In this document: positions 21,480 through 32,599 of the stretch, in pieces
How positions within the stretch are numbered: the stretch's first letter is position 1
How the letters are laid out: the number at the start of each line of letters is the position of its first letter
Assembly (NCBI GenBank): GCA_013407085.1
Contig: JACCGJ010014860.1
Location: 56,839-120,838, forward strand
Origin: Atriophallophorus winterbourni
Lineage: Eukaryota > Platyhelminthes > Trematoda > Plagiorchiida > Microphallidae
Direction of reading: 5' to 3'
DNA: 64,000 nt
Notes under the pieces: model-generated
The model's input: only the letters and a program-made list of their open reading frames with translations
What the model was told of the DNA's origin: nothing
Database searches by the model: none
Made by a program: the position numbers and the translations under genes

Positions 21480-22376
21480 ATTTAAAATGCTGCTATACAA
21501 ATGCCAGAGGTTTTTCGACAAAACATTCTGAACTAAGTCTCTTGAATTTAGCCGAAAATTTCGAACTTATTGCGATAACCGAAACGTCGCTCACCACAGA
21601 TGTATTATCTTCTGAAATCGCCTTGTCCGGAATGCAACTTTTTCGTATTGATCGTCCATCCAAAGGTGGTGGTGTACTCCTCTACGTTAATCAAGCTCTC
21701 TCCTGTGAACTGGTTGATGATGAGAGATTACCCCACACCGATACCCTTTGGTGCCGCCTCAAATTACAAAGAAGTTATTCTGCACTACTTGCCGTAATCT
21801 ACCGTCCTCCAAACACATCGGAAGAAAGTGACCATTGTTTGCTTACTTGTATCCGGAATTTCTTATCAATGAACTTTACCCACATGTTGATTATGGGCGA
21901 CTTTAATTCACCTGGTTTGTCATCAGGTACCACGGTTCACAACTTTGCAATAGATTTTCTGAAAGTTATTACCTCTCTCGTTGTACAATCACGTCCTGGA
22001 CCCCATCCGCTATAGTGGAAGCTCCAATGCATCAACTCTCGATCTAATCTTTACCAATGGAGAGCATATGATATCCAACTTGGTTACGTATCCCCCACTA
22101 GGTAAAAGTGACCACGTAATCTTATGTTTTTCATATATCTCGTACGCGTATTATCCAAATAATCGTGTACAAAAACAGCTATGTGTGACATATTATCGTC
22201 TTCTATCCGCACTTGTCTTCTCTAACAATTGGACTGTGCTCGAAAATTTGGGACTTGACGCCTGCTGGACCGAGTTTGTGACGAAATGGCATGCACTCTT
22301 GGATATTTTTACATTCGGAAAGCCATATGCACCGCAGCGCAGAAATGCAGAAATTCGAAGCAGAACTAGAAATTAA
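21480..22376 (+). pseudogene. LINE endonuclease domain (plus-strand CR1-like element)
   Basis: The translation has CYTNARGFS, AITETSL with the catalytic Glu, DRPSKGGGVLLYV, IYRPPN and IMGDFNSPG. A frameshift near 21980 leads into SNASTLDLIFTNGEHMISNL and GKSDHVILCF. All active-site residues can be seen but in two frames. Confidence 0.85.
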
Positions 22377-22450
22377 TTGCACTACGTAATGAAGCTTGGT
22401 ACAAGTATACTACCTGTCCCACTCCTTCCAGCTGGGAATCATATCGACGT

Positions 22451-24195
22451 TTGCGGAATTATAGCGTTTCTCTCAAGCGGCAAGATCGATATATTTATCA
22501 ACGCAGCCTGACTGATAAGTTCGTGCAGAACCCAAAACTCCTGTACCAGCATATAAACAGCAAAATAAAAATAAAAATCCGCATATCACCTCTTCAATCT
22601 TCGAGAGGGTTAACTGCTACGTCCGTTGACGCAGCGAATGCACTCCGGACGCACTTCGAACCTATCTTTCAGGTAACACAATGTCCACTGCAGCTACGCC
22701 AAATTTGAATAATCCCCCACATTTCAACCAATCTTTTTACCCCGGAGATTGTTCATCGGAAAATACTATGCATGCGCCGGAACGCCTCCCCGGGGCTCGA
22801 TGGGATACACCCAAAAGCTCTAATTGCCGCAGCGCCCATAATCTTAGCCTACCTAGCAGCCTTATTCCAGCGTTCTTTGGACGCCACAGAAATACCGCAA
22901 CAATGGAAAGACGGACTTATCACCCCTATATTTAAATCCGTATATCGCTGCCGAGCAATTACCGCCTAATTACCCTTCTTCCCATTATTTCCAAGATTAT
23001 TGAGAGTATCCTGGCTGACGCAATAATGAATAACCTGGAAACAAACAACCTTCTCACATCGAAACAACACGGGTTCCGCAGCCATCGTTCATGCACCACA
23101 AACCTCATACTTGCGCGCGATGACTGGACCAAAGCAGTTGATTCCGGCTTAGGGGTATATGTTGTTTACCTCAACTTTTCCAAAGCCTTTGACCGTGTTG
23201 ACCATAGTATCCTCTTGCACAAGCTCCAGTTTTATAAAATTGGTGGTCCCCTTCTGGCATAGATAGAAAAATTCCTGCAAAATCGAACTCTTCGTGTGCG
23301 TGTCAGGCAATCCCATTCGGAGAGCTTCACAGCGACCTGTGGTGTCCCACAGGGATCCGTATTAGGCCCACGATTGTTTCTCATTTTCATCAATGATATC
23401 GGGTTAACAATAAAGTCACCATTTTTTATGTTCGCGGATGACATCAAGCTTTGCGACATCAGCAGACATCAGATGACCACGACAAATTGCAGGCCGATAT
23501 AGAAGTGCTACACAAGTGGTCATCTGAAAATCGTCTGAATTTTAATACATCTGAGTGCCATACTCTTTCACTGAAAATTAAATCACCAGTTCCGTACACC
23601 CTTGGAGGTGAGCAACTACGAAATGTCGAGAGCGAAACGGACCTTGGAATCATCATGCAGCGAGACCTAGGCTGCTCTCGTCATTGCTGCAAGGCTGCTG
23701 GATCGGCAAACCGAAATCCAGGATATCTTAGACGCGCCTTCGGACATTTTCACGCACAGATCCTGCTACATTTGTTGACAGCCTATGTTCGTCCATCGCT
23801 GGATTACTCTGTCTGCGCATGGAGTCCATGGATGAAGATGGATATACAGCAACTGGAGCAACCTCAACGCAGTGCTACCGAGTTTATTCGAGCTTTGTCC
23901 AGTACAGCATATGAGGAACGTCTGAGAAGATTTAATATCTTTTCCCTGAAATACCGTCGTCTGCGTTGAGATCTGATTTTTACATTCCGTGCACTCACTG
24001 AAATCAATCATCCAAGCAGGTATATGTTTATCTTGTCTCCTCTTGTCAATCACCGTGGACATAATCTCAAGCTCTCACACCAAATCAGCCGGTTAAATTG
24101 CCGCAGTAATTTTTTTAACGCTTCGAATTACGCGAGTATGGAACGCACTGTCGGCAACCGTTGTAAACTCCCAATCAGTCTCAACCTTTAAACAA
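22451..24195 (+). pseudogene. LINE reverse transcriptase (plus-strand CR1-like element)
   Basis: Open pieces give SPGLDGIHPKALIAAAP, WKDGLITPIFK, then after a shift KQHGFRSHRSCTTNLI, motif A in YLNFSKAFDRVDH, VPQGSVLGPRLFLIFINDIG and MFADDIKLCD, then after a shift the thumb with ETDLGIIMQRDLG and AYVRPSLDYSVCAWSPW. The C-terminus reads through a stop at about 23968 into RGHNLKLSHQISRLNCR. At least four lesions are present. Confidence 0.88.
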
Positions 24196-24623
24196 CGCTT
24201 GGACACACATATGAAAGAATATGTTTATTCTGCGTGACATTTTTTTCTTCTGTATTCACACCGATTATAATGTGTTCCAAGTTTCCCACTCCTTCAGACT
24301 CACTATTTCCAGTGTCTGGAGTCGATCTCCTACCCGTACAAATGCCACAAGAATCTCGGAAAGGTCTAACACAACCCCGGAGCCCACTATTCTCAAGCTA
24401 CCGCCTAGCGAACTCGGGGAGACGCAACTCCAAAGCGAGTGTGGCCCGCTATAAGGCCTCCCCGCACCCGTACTGATTATACTGACCAATTTATTCCCTC
24501 GAACCCCATTCTGACGTTTTTTTCTTTATCCTATTTTTTCGATCCACTGTAAACACATCATGTGGTTATTTGAAGCTATGTGCTTATTTTACCATAAATA
24601 TACTATTGAAATATTGAACTATT

Positions 24624-25391
24624 GAAGCAGTACTCAACTTCGAATTGCAACAATTGGACTTTTGATTTGTACCGTATTTTCTCAACTGGAGAAATTACTG
24701 TGGTCAATTTGGATCGTTTCAATCGGATTTGCGTCACAACATGACTTGTCTGTGGCGGTATTTGTCTCAACCTGGAAAAATACTCGTTTTATTTCATTGC
24801 AATCGAAGCAGTATTGAACTTGGTCGACGCTCAGCTACGTCGTAAAATCGGTGAACGAACATGATCTATCATCAGGGTGAATCTGTGCGGATTGGAACGT
24901 TGAAGCTTGATCCATGTCACAAGATCTTTGTTGAACACTCGTTGACGTTCATTTCATTTGTGTTTTGAAGTCATTATTGTACATCTATGATGCCTGAACA
25001 TTTAGCAAGTTTAGTGCGTGGTTCGGTTAGGTCCCTGAAAGATAGTCACAATGGTGGGAACGATTTTGAATCTCCATCTATTGGTAGACATGGTCTCGAA
25101 TGTAACTGTGCACCTTCTAAACGGGCACTTGAATTGGAGTAAGATTTAGCGATTGCTAATGCTACAATCTTGAAATTAACTCATGGTACCTCTCATAAAC
25201 GAACATCAGCCCTACCTTGTCTTGTGGCCCACTCAGTTTTAGATGAGTTATTGGATGAGGCCCGACGATTGATTGGCCAGTCAGAAGGCTTCACAATTCT
25301 GGCTTCGTCAATGCATAAATGTCAGGTTGCTCTCACTCTATTGGAGTGCCAGGCGGTTTTGAATGTAAGTGACACTTTGCAGTATATTGTG
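24624..25391 (+). pseudogene. Second gag-like unit, 5' part
   Basis: Nearly identical to 17694-18462, including the ATG region at about 24987. A TAG replaces a Gln codon at about 25140, so the frame is broken even before the insertion. The copy stops at ATATTGTG (25384-25391), where the foldback-like element is inserted, and continues at 26893. Confidence 0.85.
25384..25391 (+). repeat. 8-bp target-site duplication, left copy
   Basis: ATATTGTG, repeated at 26893-26900. The uninterrupted paralogue at 18455-18462 has a single copy. Confidence 0.85.
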
Positions 25392-25590
25392 CGGCTCCAC
25401 GACAGTTGCTCCTTGACAATTGCTCCCCGACAGTTGCTCCGCAACAATTGCTCCTCGGACAATCGCTCCTCGGACAATTGCTCCTCGGACAGTTGCTCCT
25501 CGGGCAGTTGCTCCTTGGACATTTGCTCCTTGACCAATTGCTCCTTGACCAATTGCTCCTTGCCCTATTGCTCCTTGACCGGTTGCTCTA
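25392..25590 (+). repeat. Left minisatellite inverted terminus
   Basis: About 13 units with the core TTGCTCC separated by 7-8 variable bases. The order of variants mirrors the right terminus closely over some 155 bp, showing that the two arms are copies of each other and not independent expansions. The outermost 8-9 bases match only loosely. Confidence 0.85.
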
Positions 25591-25869
25591 TGAAATTTAG
25601 ATTACGATCAGATTGGTTAACATTGGGACGAAAATAATTCATACAAGTGAAGACAAGTATTTTTTCTTCTTTGAACATTTTAATAAAAATTGAATAAAAT
25701 AATATAGATCACTGTAATAACAATAACAATAACTAAGCCATGTGTTTTTTAGTGTTTTCACAAAATCCTGGTCTCATGTCTGATAACTGCACACAAAAAA
25801 TATCACTGTTATAAAACATCTTTCAAACTACTGTCTCGATTGTCTTCTCCTTCTTTTTCTGCAACAGAA

Positions 25870-26590
25870 GCCTACAAATTGTAGCAAAAGGCAATGCTCT
25901 TCAGTACACTCACGGTGTCCCGACCCTGCTGACCTTCAACAACTCTTTTAATTCTTTCTGCCACCATGGTAAGTCTGCATGGATACGACATGTAGTCTCT
26001 GGAACACCTCTAAGAATGTAAGCATTTAAGAGTACGTTTTTTCACGTCATCCGCAGATTGCAGCCTTATTCTTAAAAAGGCGAGGATCATCCTTGTGAGG
26101 AGAATTCAGGTGGCGATTTAATCGAACTACTGATGAAGTAGTAACTTTGGCCAAGCTCATCTGACTGCAGAGTTTATACCACTCAGCTAAGTCATGTTTT
26201 TGCTTAGCTTCAAACAGCGTGTCCTGCGACTCGGTCACGTTTGTACATATAACGCTAAGGTTTACAACCGCGGATTTTGGTTTATAATGTTAGTCAGTCA
26301 TTTTAGTAGCAGTGGTTTTTTGAGTTCTTTTTCGTTTCCGTTAAGTCGAGGAGTAACTGATCCCAACGAACGCCTCCCCGTTTTAGTCACCATCTGCGCG
26401 GTTATCTGGGCAAATGTTGGCCTGCTCGAGTACGATGGATTATCTACCGGCTCTTCGGCAGTAACGACGGGTAACGACGGTGTCTTTATGACATTTATTA
26501 TCAGTTCATTCAGTTTTTGTATACTGGATTCCATTCCATTTAGACGCGTCTCAATATCATATTCAGGGGTCTTCGTTGCCGAGTAAACAA
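25870..26590 (-). pseudogene. LINE ORF1 fragment carried inside the foldback element
   Basis: Minus-strand pieces show a coiled-coil-like stretch MESSIQKLNELIINVIK, then RPTFAQITAQM (the TFAxV/I motif of LINE ORF1), and, after frameshifts, SSVVRLNRHLNSPHKDDPRL, which matches SVRLSRHPNSPHFGEPRL of the ORF1 at 20483-20845, and CRIHADLPWW. No endonuclease or RT follows. It is either a LINE fragment inserted earlier or captured sequence now travelling with the transposon. Confidence 0.7.
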
Positions 26591-26737
26591 GTAAACAAGT
26601 GAACTGAGTTCAAGCTCAAACCAGCAAGAGTGACGCCACTGTTGAATTTTATGTGTGTGAACGAAAGCGAAAAGATTACTCTTCTGGGCGACTCCATTTC
26701 CGTGGAACTGAGTTCAAGTGAACTCAGTTCACTTGTA

Positions 26738-26892
26738 CAAGGAGCAATTGGTCAAGGAGCAATTGGTCAAGGAGCAAATGTCCAAGGAGCATCTGTCCGA
26801 GGAGCAACTGTCCAAGGAGCAATTGTCCGAGGAGCAATTGTCGCGGAGCAACTGTCGGGGAGCAATTGTCAAGGAGCAACTGTCGGTACCCC
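26738..26892 (+). repeat. Right minisatellite inverted terminus
   Basis: Ten units with the core GGAGCAA in inverted orientation relative to the left arm. Just inside is a short palindrome built on GAACTGAGTTC (26704-26732). Confidence 0.85.
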
Positions 26893-26900
26893 ATATTGTG
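26893..26900 (+). repeat. 8-bp target-site duplication, right copy
   Basis: ATATTGTG, pair of 25384-25391. Confidence 0.85.
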
Positions 26901-27296
26901 CATATTTCACCGGCTGCGTTCCAGCAACAATGGGCTGATCTGAAGAGCGCTATATACTGCGAGGGATTAGAAATTACGTTTCAGCAACTCAGAGACTTTG
27001 TGTCACATCGGGCTCGTATTGATTGGAGTCGATTTGGTCAGTTGTGCAAATGTTGCCTAAAAGATTCCATAGCAAAGCCTGTTAGCCTCGGTAATTGCCA
27101 AGAAATGGTTTCTGTTGATGTTAAATTGAAGGATGTTCAAGTTTGTGCTGCCGGTTGTGCTCAGGAAGCTGAGTTACCTGACAGTAAATCAGATCGGTCG
27201 GATTCTGTGATTGAATTTTCCGACACTAATTCAGATATGATGGAGAGCCAGCCTGGCACACCTGACACCTATTCAGCCCGAATGAATCTTAAGCCA
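26893..27296 (+). pseudogene. Second gag-like unit, 3' part
   Basis: Continues the gag-like protein from LPAAFQQQWADLK to TPDTYSA, then jumps by deletion of about 345 bp (relative to 18860-19205) into the LTR. It is very close in sequence to unit 1, with a few amino-acid changes. Confidence 0.8.
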
Positions 27297-27986
27297 CTAA
27301 ATAAATTCACTTGCTTTATTCGGTTGTGCCTTTTTGCTTATGGTTTGAAAGTTGCGGATACATTAGCTAAGTTGATTACACATTTTGACTCCATGGAAAA
27401 ATTTGGTTGGAGGTGTAAGAGACATGTTAAGTGTTATGTAGCTTTGAAATTCTTCTTTTTCCTTTCTAATTTGTACTTTTATAAAATCGATTTTTGTGAC
27501 TTGAATTTGGTTTTGTTATTCATTTCTTTATAATTAAGATGTTAAAACTTGCTTTTTGTAATTGTATTATTGAAAATCTTCTGTTCACATATTTGGTGAA
27601 GCTTTTGTTTTAATTCATTGTTGAGGCCATTGTCGGTCATTGTTGTTAGATTTGGTTGCCATTTTGGGCAGTTGAAATTGGCTTGTATTTTCACACCACT
27701 TTTGGGTGCATTGTCTTCGATAGACATTTCGGACGGCAATTTTGGTAACTCCTTTCATTCTATTTATATCTCAGGTCGTCATTAAAATTGTTTGCATTTG
27801 ATATAATTGATTCTACAGTATTTTGGCTCCACTGTTTGCTGTACGTTCCTATACAGTTGAGGTTTGTATAATTATTGTTGTTGTAATTGTTGGTAATTAC
27901 AGTACCGTATAACATCCGAATTGTGGTTTTGAATTTGTCGAACTAGAAAATGGGTGAAATACGCGTCACTCACGTCACAGACGTTA
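27297..27986 (+). repeat. LTR block 3
   Basis: Third copy of the LTR sequence (aligned start 27363; the U3-like piece with AATAAA begins at 27297). It ends with CACGTCACAGACGTTA, slightly earlier than the homology shared by blocks 1 and 2, which suggests that the true LTR end lies near ...GTTACA and that the extra shared bases are internal sequence. An AAT-rich microsatellite follows directly. Confidence 0.7.
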
Positions 27987-28082
27987 AAATAATAATAATA
28001 AAATTAATAATAATAATAATAATATTAATATTAATAATATCGACAATAATAATAATAATGATGATGACAACAGTAATAATGA
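27986..28082 (+). repeat. (AAT)n-rich microsatellite
   Basis: Imperfect AAT/ATT/ATG array immediately after LTR block 3. The open frame through it (poly-Ile) is a composition artefact. Confidence 0.8.
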
Positions 28083-28379
28083 TAAAAGTTTATTCTGTAA
28101 AACCATTAAATACATGGTCTATTTTTAAAAATGTTTAGAACAAAATAATGGGATTCCAAGATGCCTTGAAATCAAATCATCTAGTACAAATTTGCACTAT
28201 GTAGGAGGAAAAAAATTTATATCATTCATGCATAATAAGCCAATGAGTCAACTAGAGTTCATTACGTTTTGTAAACTAATATGGAAATTTTCTCTGCATA
28301 TGTGAATACGATCCTTTCTTCCAGAAATGGAATGTATTGAAAATGTTTCAGTCATTCCAGTACCAATATCACTTTGAGC

Positions 28380-28990
28380 AGAATATATTGAGCTAGACCG
28401 AGTCGGAAAGGGATCTTGGATTCTAGGTATGCGGCAGTATAAAGTTTTGTGGGGTCATCTAAAATTATGCTCCTAAGCTTTTAGGTGTGCTGCGATGGAT
28501 TTTCAGAACCTTCTCGCCTGGAACGTTGCCCACAATCATAAAAGCCTACTCAATTAAAACTATGGAGCATGCATCGCAATATTGGACTCCGTGGTAAAAA
28601 AAGGATATACTGATGCTTGATAAAATGTACCATCGTGCAACAAAATTCTCAAGTGTTTTCCAGAAAGTAACGTCCCACGAACGATTGTAAATCTGAGAGT
28701 CCCCACTCCTCTTCAGACAAGCCTTCGGAGTGACGTGATACTTACATACAAAATGTTAACTAATAAACATCATATATTAAACATTTATTGAAATACTGTG
28801 AGTCACAACATACACGAACCAACTCAGCGACACTAAAAATTACTCATTTCCGTAAAAGCTGTGGCCGATATTTTCATTCTGCATGTGTGTGTTTCTTTTG
28901 GAATGCATTCGTCGAAAAAATAGTCATCGGTAACAGCGTCAAAACATCCATTCGAAATTTGAACATTTATTTGTTGCTTAACGATTTAAC
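28380..28990 (+). pseudogene. Heavily decayed CR1-like RT C-terminus
   Basis: The plus strand reads, with stops and shifts, KKDILMLDKMYHRATKF, RVPTPLQTS, DVILTYKML and then FFWNAFVEKIVIGNSVKTS. These match the C-terminal pattern of the other copies (KDI..LE.VQR.ATK, LRGDLI.TFK, WN.LPEE.V...SV..F). It is older than the other fragments. The 5' limit is uncertain. Confidence 0.6.
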
Positions 28991-29126
28991 GACTGATGGT
29001 AAGTATTCAACTGGACTATACTTGAAATTAAATAATCCTTTTTATTCTTTTTTTGAACAAATAATAACTATGATAGGGTAATTATGAATCTATGTGCCAT
29101 TGCGGCAGAACCTTTTGAAATATATT

Positions 29127-30078
29127 AACCAGGATAGTATATGAATTTTAATGCTTCACGATCAGTAAAACGATTACCAAACAGAAATTTGAGTAAACGC
29201 TGAATGTCCGAATAAACTTTTGAGGCTTCAGGTTTTGTTTGACCAACTGTTGCTTGCGAACATTTTACCATGAAATCCTTTAACTCTGATGTATCTTCAG
29301 TCAATGTAAACAGAGATAGATTAACACAAGGAAATTTGAGTGCAATCGGTTAGAGTTGATTTTGGGTAACGTTCCACGTCTGACATATAATCTTCGTCAG
29401 ATCAAAGGTGATAGTCAGGATAGGGACATGTTTCCTTGCATTATGAATGCACGATCGTTCCAAACATATTCCAATCGATTGCTCAGATAGATTAACGATA
29501 GATAACAATAAAATTCGTCAATAATATCGCAAACCTGAGAAATTTCTGGAATCAGTCCCAACATGTTTTAATAGTTCGACAAACCAATTGAGTATGACCG
29601 CATTTTTCTCACTTTTGAGATTTGACATGGCGAAATTGGCAAGTGTGATGTGAATGATATTTGCAACATGATGCACAATTTATAATTTTGATTGAAATGG
29701 AATGGTTATTTGCAACGCGACGAAAATTCGTTTGAGATTTTCATTGTTGCATAACAATAGCATCTTTCATTGTTTCACGTTTTTGTGAATTAAACATGAC
29801 AACTTTTCGCAGGTGACAAAACAGTCTTTGCAGTACGTACATCTTGATATTGTTCATTAATCCCAACTTTCGAGCGTCTCTCAGCTGCAATTCCATCAAG
29901 TCACCGAAATCGCATTACGCAACCTGAGTTACCAACTGTACAATTAAAGCACGAATTCCGATGATAAGTTCTTTTATTCGCCTCAAATTACACGGGTTTT
30001 ATACGCTGCAATAGAAGCTGCTTCAACGATTCGTCTGAGACAGGAACGGGAGGATCAAAATAAGCCATGTTTTATTAT
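29127..30078 (-). pseudogene. Unidentified intronless pseudogene of a helical protein
   Basis: From an ATG at 30073 the minus strand reads MAYFDPPVPVSDESLKQLLL, then in a second frame RRIKELIIGIRALIVQLVTQ and GLMNNIKMYVLQRLFCHLRK, then in a third LANFAMSNLKSEKNAVILNW and KVYSDIQRLLKFLFGNRFTD, ending at TAA 29127. There are four in-frame stops and at least two frameshifts, but the remaining sequence is protein-like: amphipathic helices and little low complexity. I do not recognise the family. A processed pseudogene or a dead gene is likely. It carries no RT, transposase or gag motif. Its 5' end may extend upstream of the ATG. Confidence 0.5.
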
Positions 30079-30399
30079 CAACGTATAGACGGATATTCCA
30101 ATAAAATTCAGAAAATGTAAAGTCTTCTTGTCATTTTCAACTTTTGGATTTGTTAACCACCAAATTTCCAATCTTTTAAAATAACCTTCCATGTCCGTGC
30201 ATTTGCATTTCTATCGAGGGGTTCCACATTTAAATTTGCTATGAAATTGTGACGCGAAATGCGGTATTTGAATGATCGAAATATGTCTATCCTCTACTAA
30301 AGCCAGAATTAGCTATCAGAAGTAGCAACTGATCGCGCATTATATTTGAATATCACGCAATCAATAAAAATGGCGTATTATAAAGTTTGCATGAACAAA

Positions 30400-31200
30400 A
30401 CAGTCAGTGGTGATCCATAGTACAATTACAACAAATGACTGCCCAGTTTATTCAATGACTGGTCTCAGGTCTATATTCCTGATACATGGTAAAAAATTGG
30501 GCGAAAATCTCCTAACTAACCGTTTGTAGTTGCGTGGTTATTTTGTAAAGTTAGATTGAAGTGAGCTTTTTTAATCTGTAGCTTATCCAGACTCCCAACT
30601 TTCTTTTTCACTGCAATTTTCCTAGTGACGTGAAACCTAAGGTATGTGGAATCTACTTACTGCCCCCCCCACATTTATGAGCCGGCATTTCCTAAGGTTA
30701 AACGGCAGTTTCTCATTCAACGACTGATTGTGAAGTGTATAAAAATCATTTTGTAATAACAAACACTCTTCTGGACTACGGATGGAACTCTATATTCTAA
30801 TGTCCTCAGCAAATATCGATATTGTAAGGCGAATAACTTCTGGTATTTCATCGATGTCGACCAGAAAGATGATCGGACCAAGGAATGTAGCTTGTTGAAC
30901 TCCGATAGTTTCTACAATTGATTGTATAATGCAGCATCATTAGGTACCAGGAAACTGTGGTTTTCATGTAGTCCATTAGTAAATTTAGAAATTTTGCAGA
31001 GATGCCAAGTCTTTCCAGCTTCTGTAGTACTATTCGGCTGTGATTAACACAATTAAATGCTTTGGAGATATCTAGATAGCAGATATGAATTGTCTAGCAT
31101 TCATTTAACGCCTATGTCAAATCATTTAGAGTTATCAGTAAATTAGATAAGTGGAATAATTCCGTCAAACAACGTCAAATCGTGAATGTGTGCTGAAAAA
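30400..31200 (-). pseudogene. Decayed CR1-like reverse transcriptase fragment
   Basis: The minus strand shows CYLDISKAFNCVNHSRIVLQ (motif A), QQATFLGPIIFLVDIDEIPE (motif B/C spacer, PQGS changed), SIFAEDIRI (FADD changed to FAED), EKLPFNLRKCRLI, and RKLGVWISYRLK. The catalytic Asp is lost, and several stops are present. Both ends fade out. Confidence 0.75.
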
Positions 31201-31232
31201 TATTGTAGATTTCGAAAACTGTTTTCGATTTC

Positions 31233-31234
<2 letters not shown>

Positions 31235-31279
<45 letters not shown>
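31235..31279 (+). repeat. (AT)n microsatellite
   Basis: About 22 AT units. Confidence 0.95.
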
Positions 31280-31281
<2 letters not shown>

Positions 31282-31509
31282 GAAATTTATGGTATTAATA
31301 TACTGATTGATCTCGTTAGTCAATTATGAATTTGTTGAGATACGATTTATTTAGTATCCAACAAAGTAGGTGCAACCGATTTTATCAAATATCTAAAACA
31401 TCGATTTCTTGAACAAATAAAATTATTAACATGTAGTTCAATCCCATACAAACCAAGACAAGTTCAGTGTTATTTGCAGGAATCAGATAATGACAGTACC
31501 GAGACGATC

Positions 31510-31650
31510 TGTGTGAATTGAAAAAGTGGAGAAATGGTAAACAAGGAATGAAAATGTAAGCCACGGTTGACAAGGCTGGCACGACCAACCTTTACAATCG
31601 CAAGTGTCCATTCATATGTATAAGGGTTGCATAATACGCTTGGAAAACTA
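31510..31650 (+). repeat. Dispersed repeat with ACGACCAACC core, copy a
   Basis: It contains GTGGAGAAATGGTAAACAAG, GGCTGGCACGACCAACC and a following CAATCGCA-GTGTCC stretch. The same order of blocks is found at 55400-55520 and, in reverse, at 42587-42690. The copy is diverged. Confidence 0.5.
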
Positions 31651-31699
31651 GTCCGAAATCGCCGCATCCACAAGCGTTTGTGGAGACATATGATTGAAC

Positions 31700-32589
31700 A
31701 GAATGTTTACAACTTCATGGTTCTACATCTTTTTCATTCATAGATGCAACGTTTACAATTCAATTCAATTTTAACTGTCTAAAATGTATATAATTTGACA
31801 GAAAACCATAAAACAATATGGGAACTAATAATAATACGAAAAACAAAACAGAAATTTGGTTGCCTACACATCAGGTAAAAATTCAAAGGGTAGAAATTGT
31901 TTTCATTTGCACACGTGTTAAGAGACAAAAATGCACCAAAATTTCCATTAAACATGTTTTTAGGCTACTCACAACATTATCGAGTAGATTGTCCCAAGCA
32001 AAACAAACTCGCACGGCAAATAATGTCGTCTACAGTTTAGTCGTGAGAGGGGGACAGTCAGAATCTATCTGCGAGCTCTTGTTTTATGCGTGTCTCGCTG
32101 ATTGAATTAGCAGTGTAGAGAGTGAGTTTCAATAGTAAAAATCTTGCAAACCACAATCTAATGGACTGGCAGAGAATGACCTAGATAATCGAATAAGTTT
32201 AGGGTTGTGAATTCAGCGACAATTTCAGTAAATCGACGGTATATTCTTCGTAAATTCGCAATGTGACGACCGAGCTTGGGACGGATATTTCATCGAGTGT
32301 CTCGCTTACTAATTTATCCTACACGGTGTTGTCTATTTTGAGTACCTTCCGAAATTTCTATTTAGAAACATAAGTTTCTGTAATCTTTCCTGTTAAGCAG
32401 AGTTGCAGTGTTGATTCAACGCGCAACCAGGTTCTGTTGTTCCACTTACAATTTTGAATCTTGTAATATTCAGGAGAACGAAAATGTTTGACAAACTAAT
32501 GAGAAATCAAAGTTTGAATAATTTTGAAGAATCAGGTAATACAATTTTAAGGTATTGTTTCATGCCTGATACAGAATTTGTTTATGTTT
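31700..32589 (+). other. Intergenic, nothing recognised
   Basis: No coding sequence, repeat family or regulatory motif that I can support. One open frame at 31818-32105 has no domain or homologue in the window. Confidence 0.5.
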
Positions 32590-32599
32590 AGAGGTTCCG
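32590..32599 (+). repeat. 10-bp target-site duplication, left copy
   Basis: AGAGGTTCCG, repeated exactly at 36661-36670. Confidence 0.85.

Larger units (their letters stand above)
19898..24623 (+). mobile_element. Full-length CR1-like LINE with PHD-type ORF1, plus strand
   Basis: A 4.7-kb element with all parts in order: 5' UTR, ORF1 (PHD finger and second domain), endonuclease, RT, 3' UTR and an ATTGAA-type short tail at about 24603-24626. Its ends are defined independently by the split LTR/internal junction it is inserted in. Each ORF has several frameshifts and stops, so it is a dead copy. It belongs to a different subfamily from the minus-strand array on the left. Confidence 0.85.
25392..26892 (+). 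mobile_element. Foldback-like DNA transposon, 1501 bp
   Basis: The element has long inverted termini built of 14-15 bp tandem units of the type TTGCTCCTCGGACAA: about 13 units at 25400-25590 and ten, in the opposite orientation, at 26738-26892. It is flanked by an exact 8-bp duplication, and the related empty site at 18455-18462 proves insertion. Long inverted repeats made of short tandem repeats are typical of foldback/Galileo-like elements; 8-bp duplications occur in hAT, P and Merlin groups. No transposase is encoded. The interior holds part of a LINE ORF1. Confidence 0.85.

Noticed and set aside
24234..24489. Overlapping ORFs after the plus-strand LINE RT
   Set aside because: They lie in the LINE 3' UTR and show no conserved domain.
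25406..25600. ORF with repeated LLLGQ-type units
   Set aside because: Frame through the minisatellite arm of the foldback element; the minus-strand EEQLSEEQ frame is the same effect.
27950..28138. Open frame with long poly-Ile stretch
   Set aside because: It is the translation of an AAT/ATT microsatellite after an LTR, a composition artefact.
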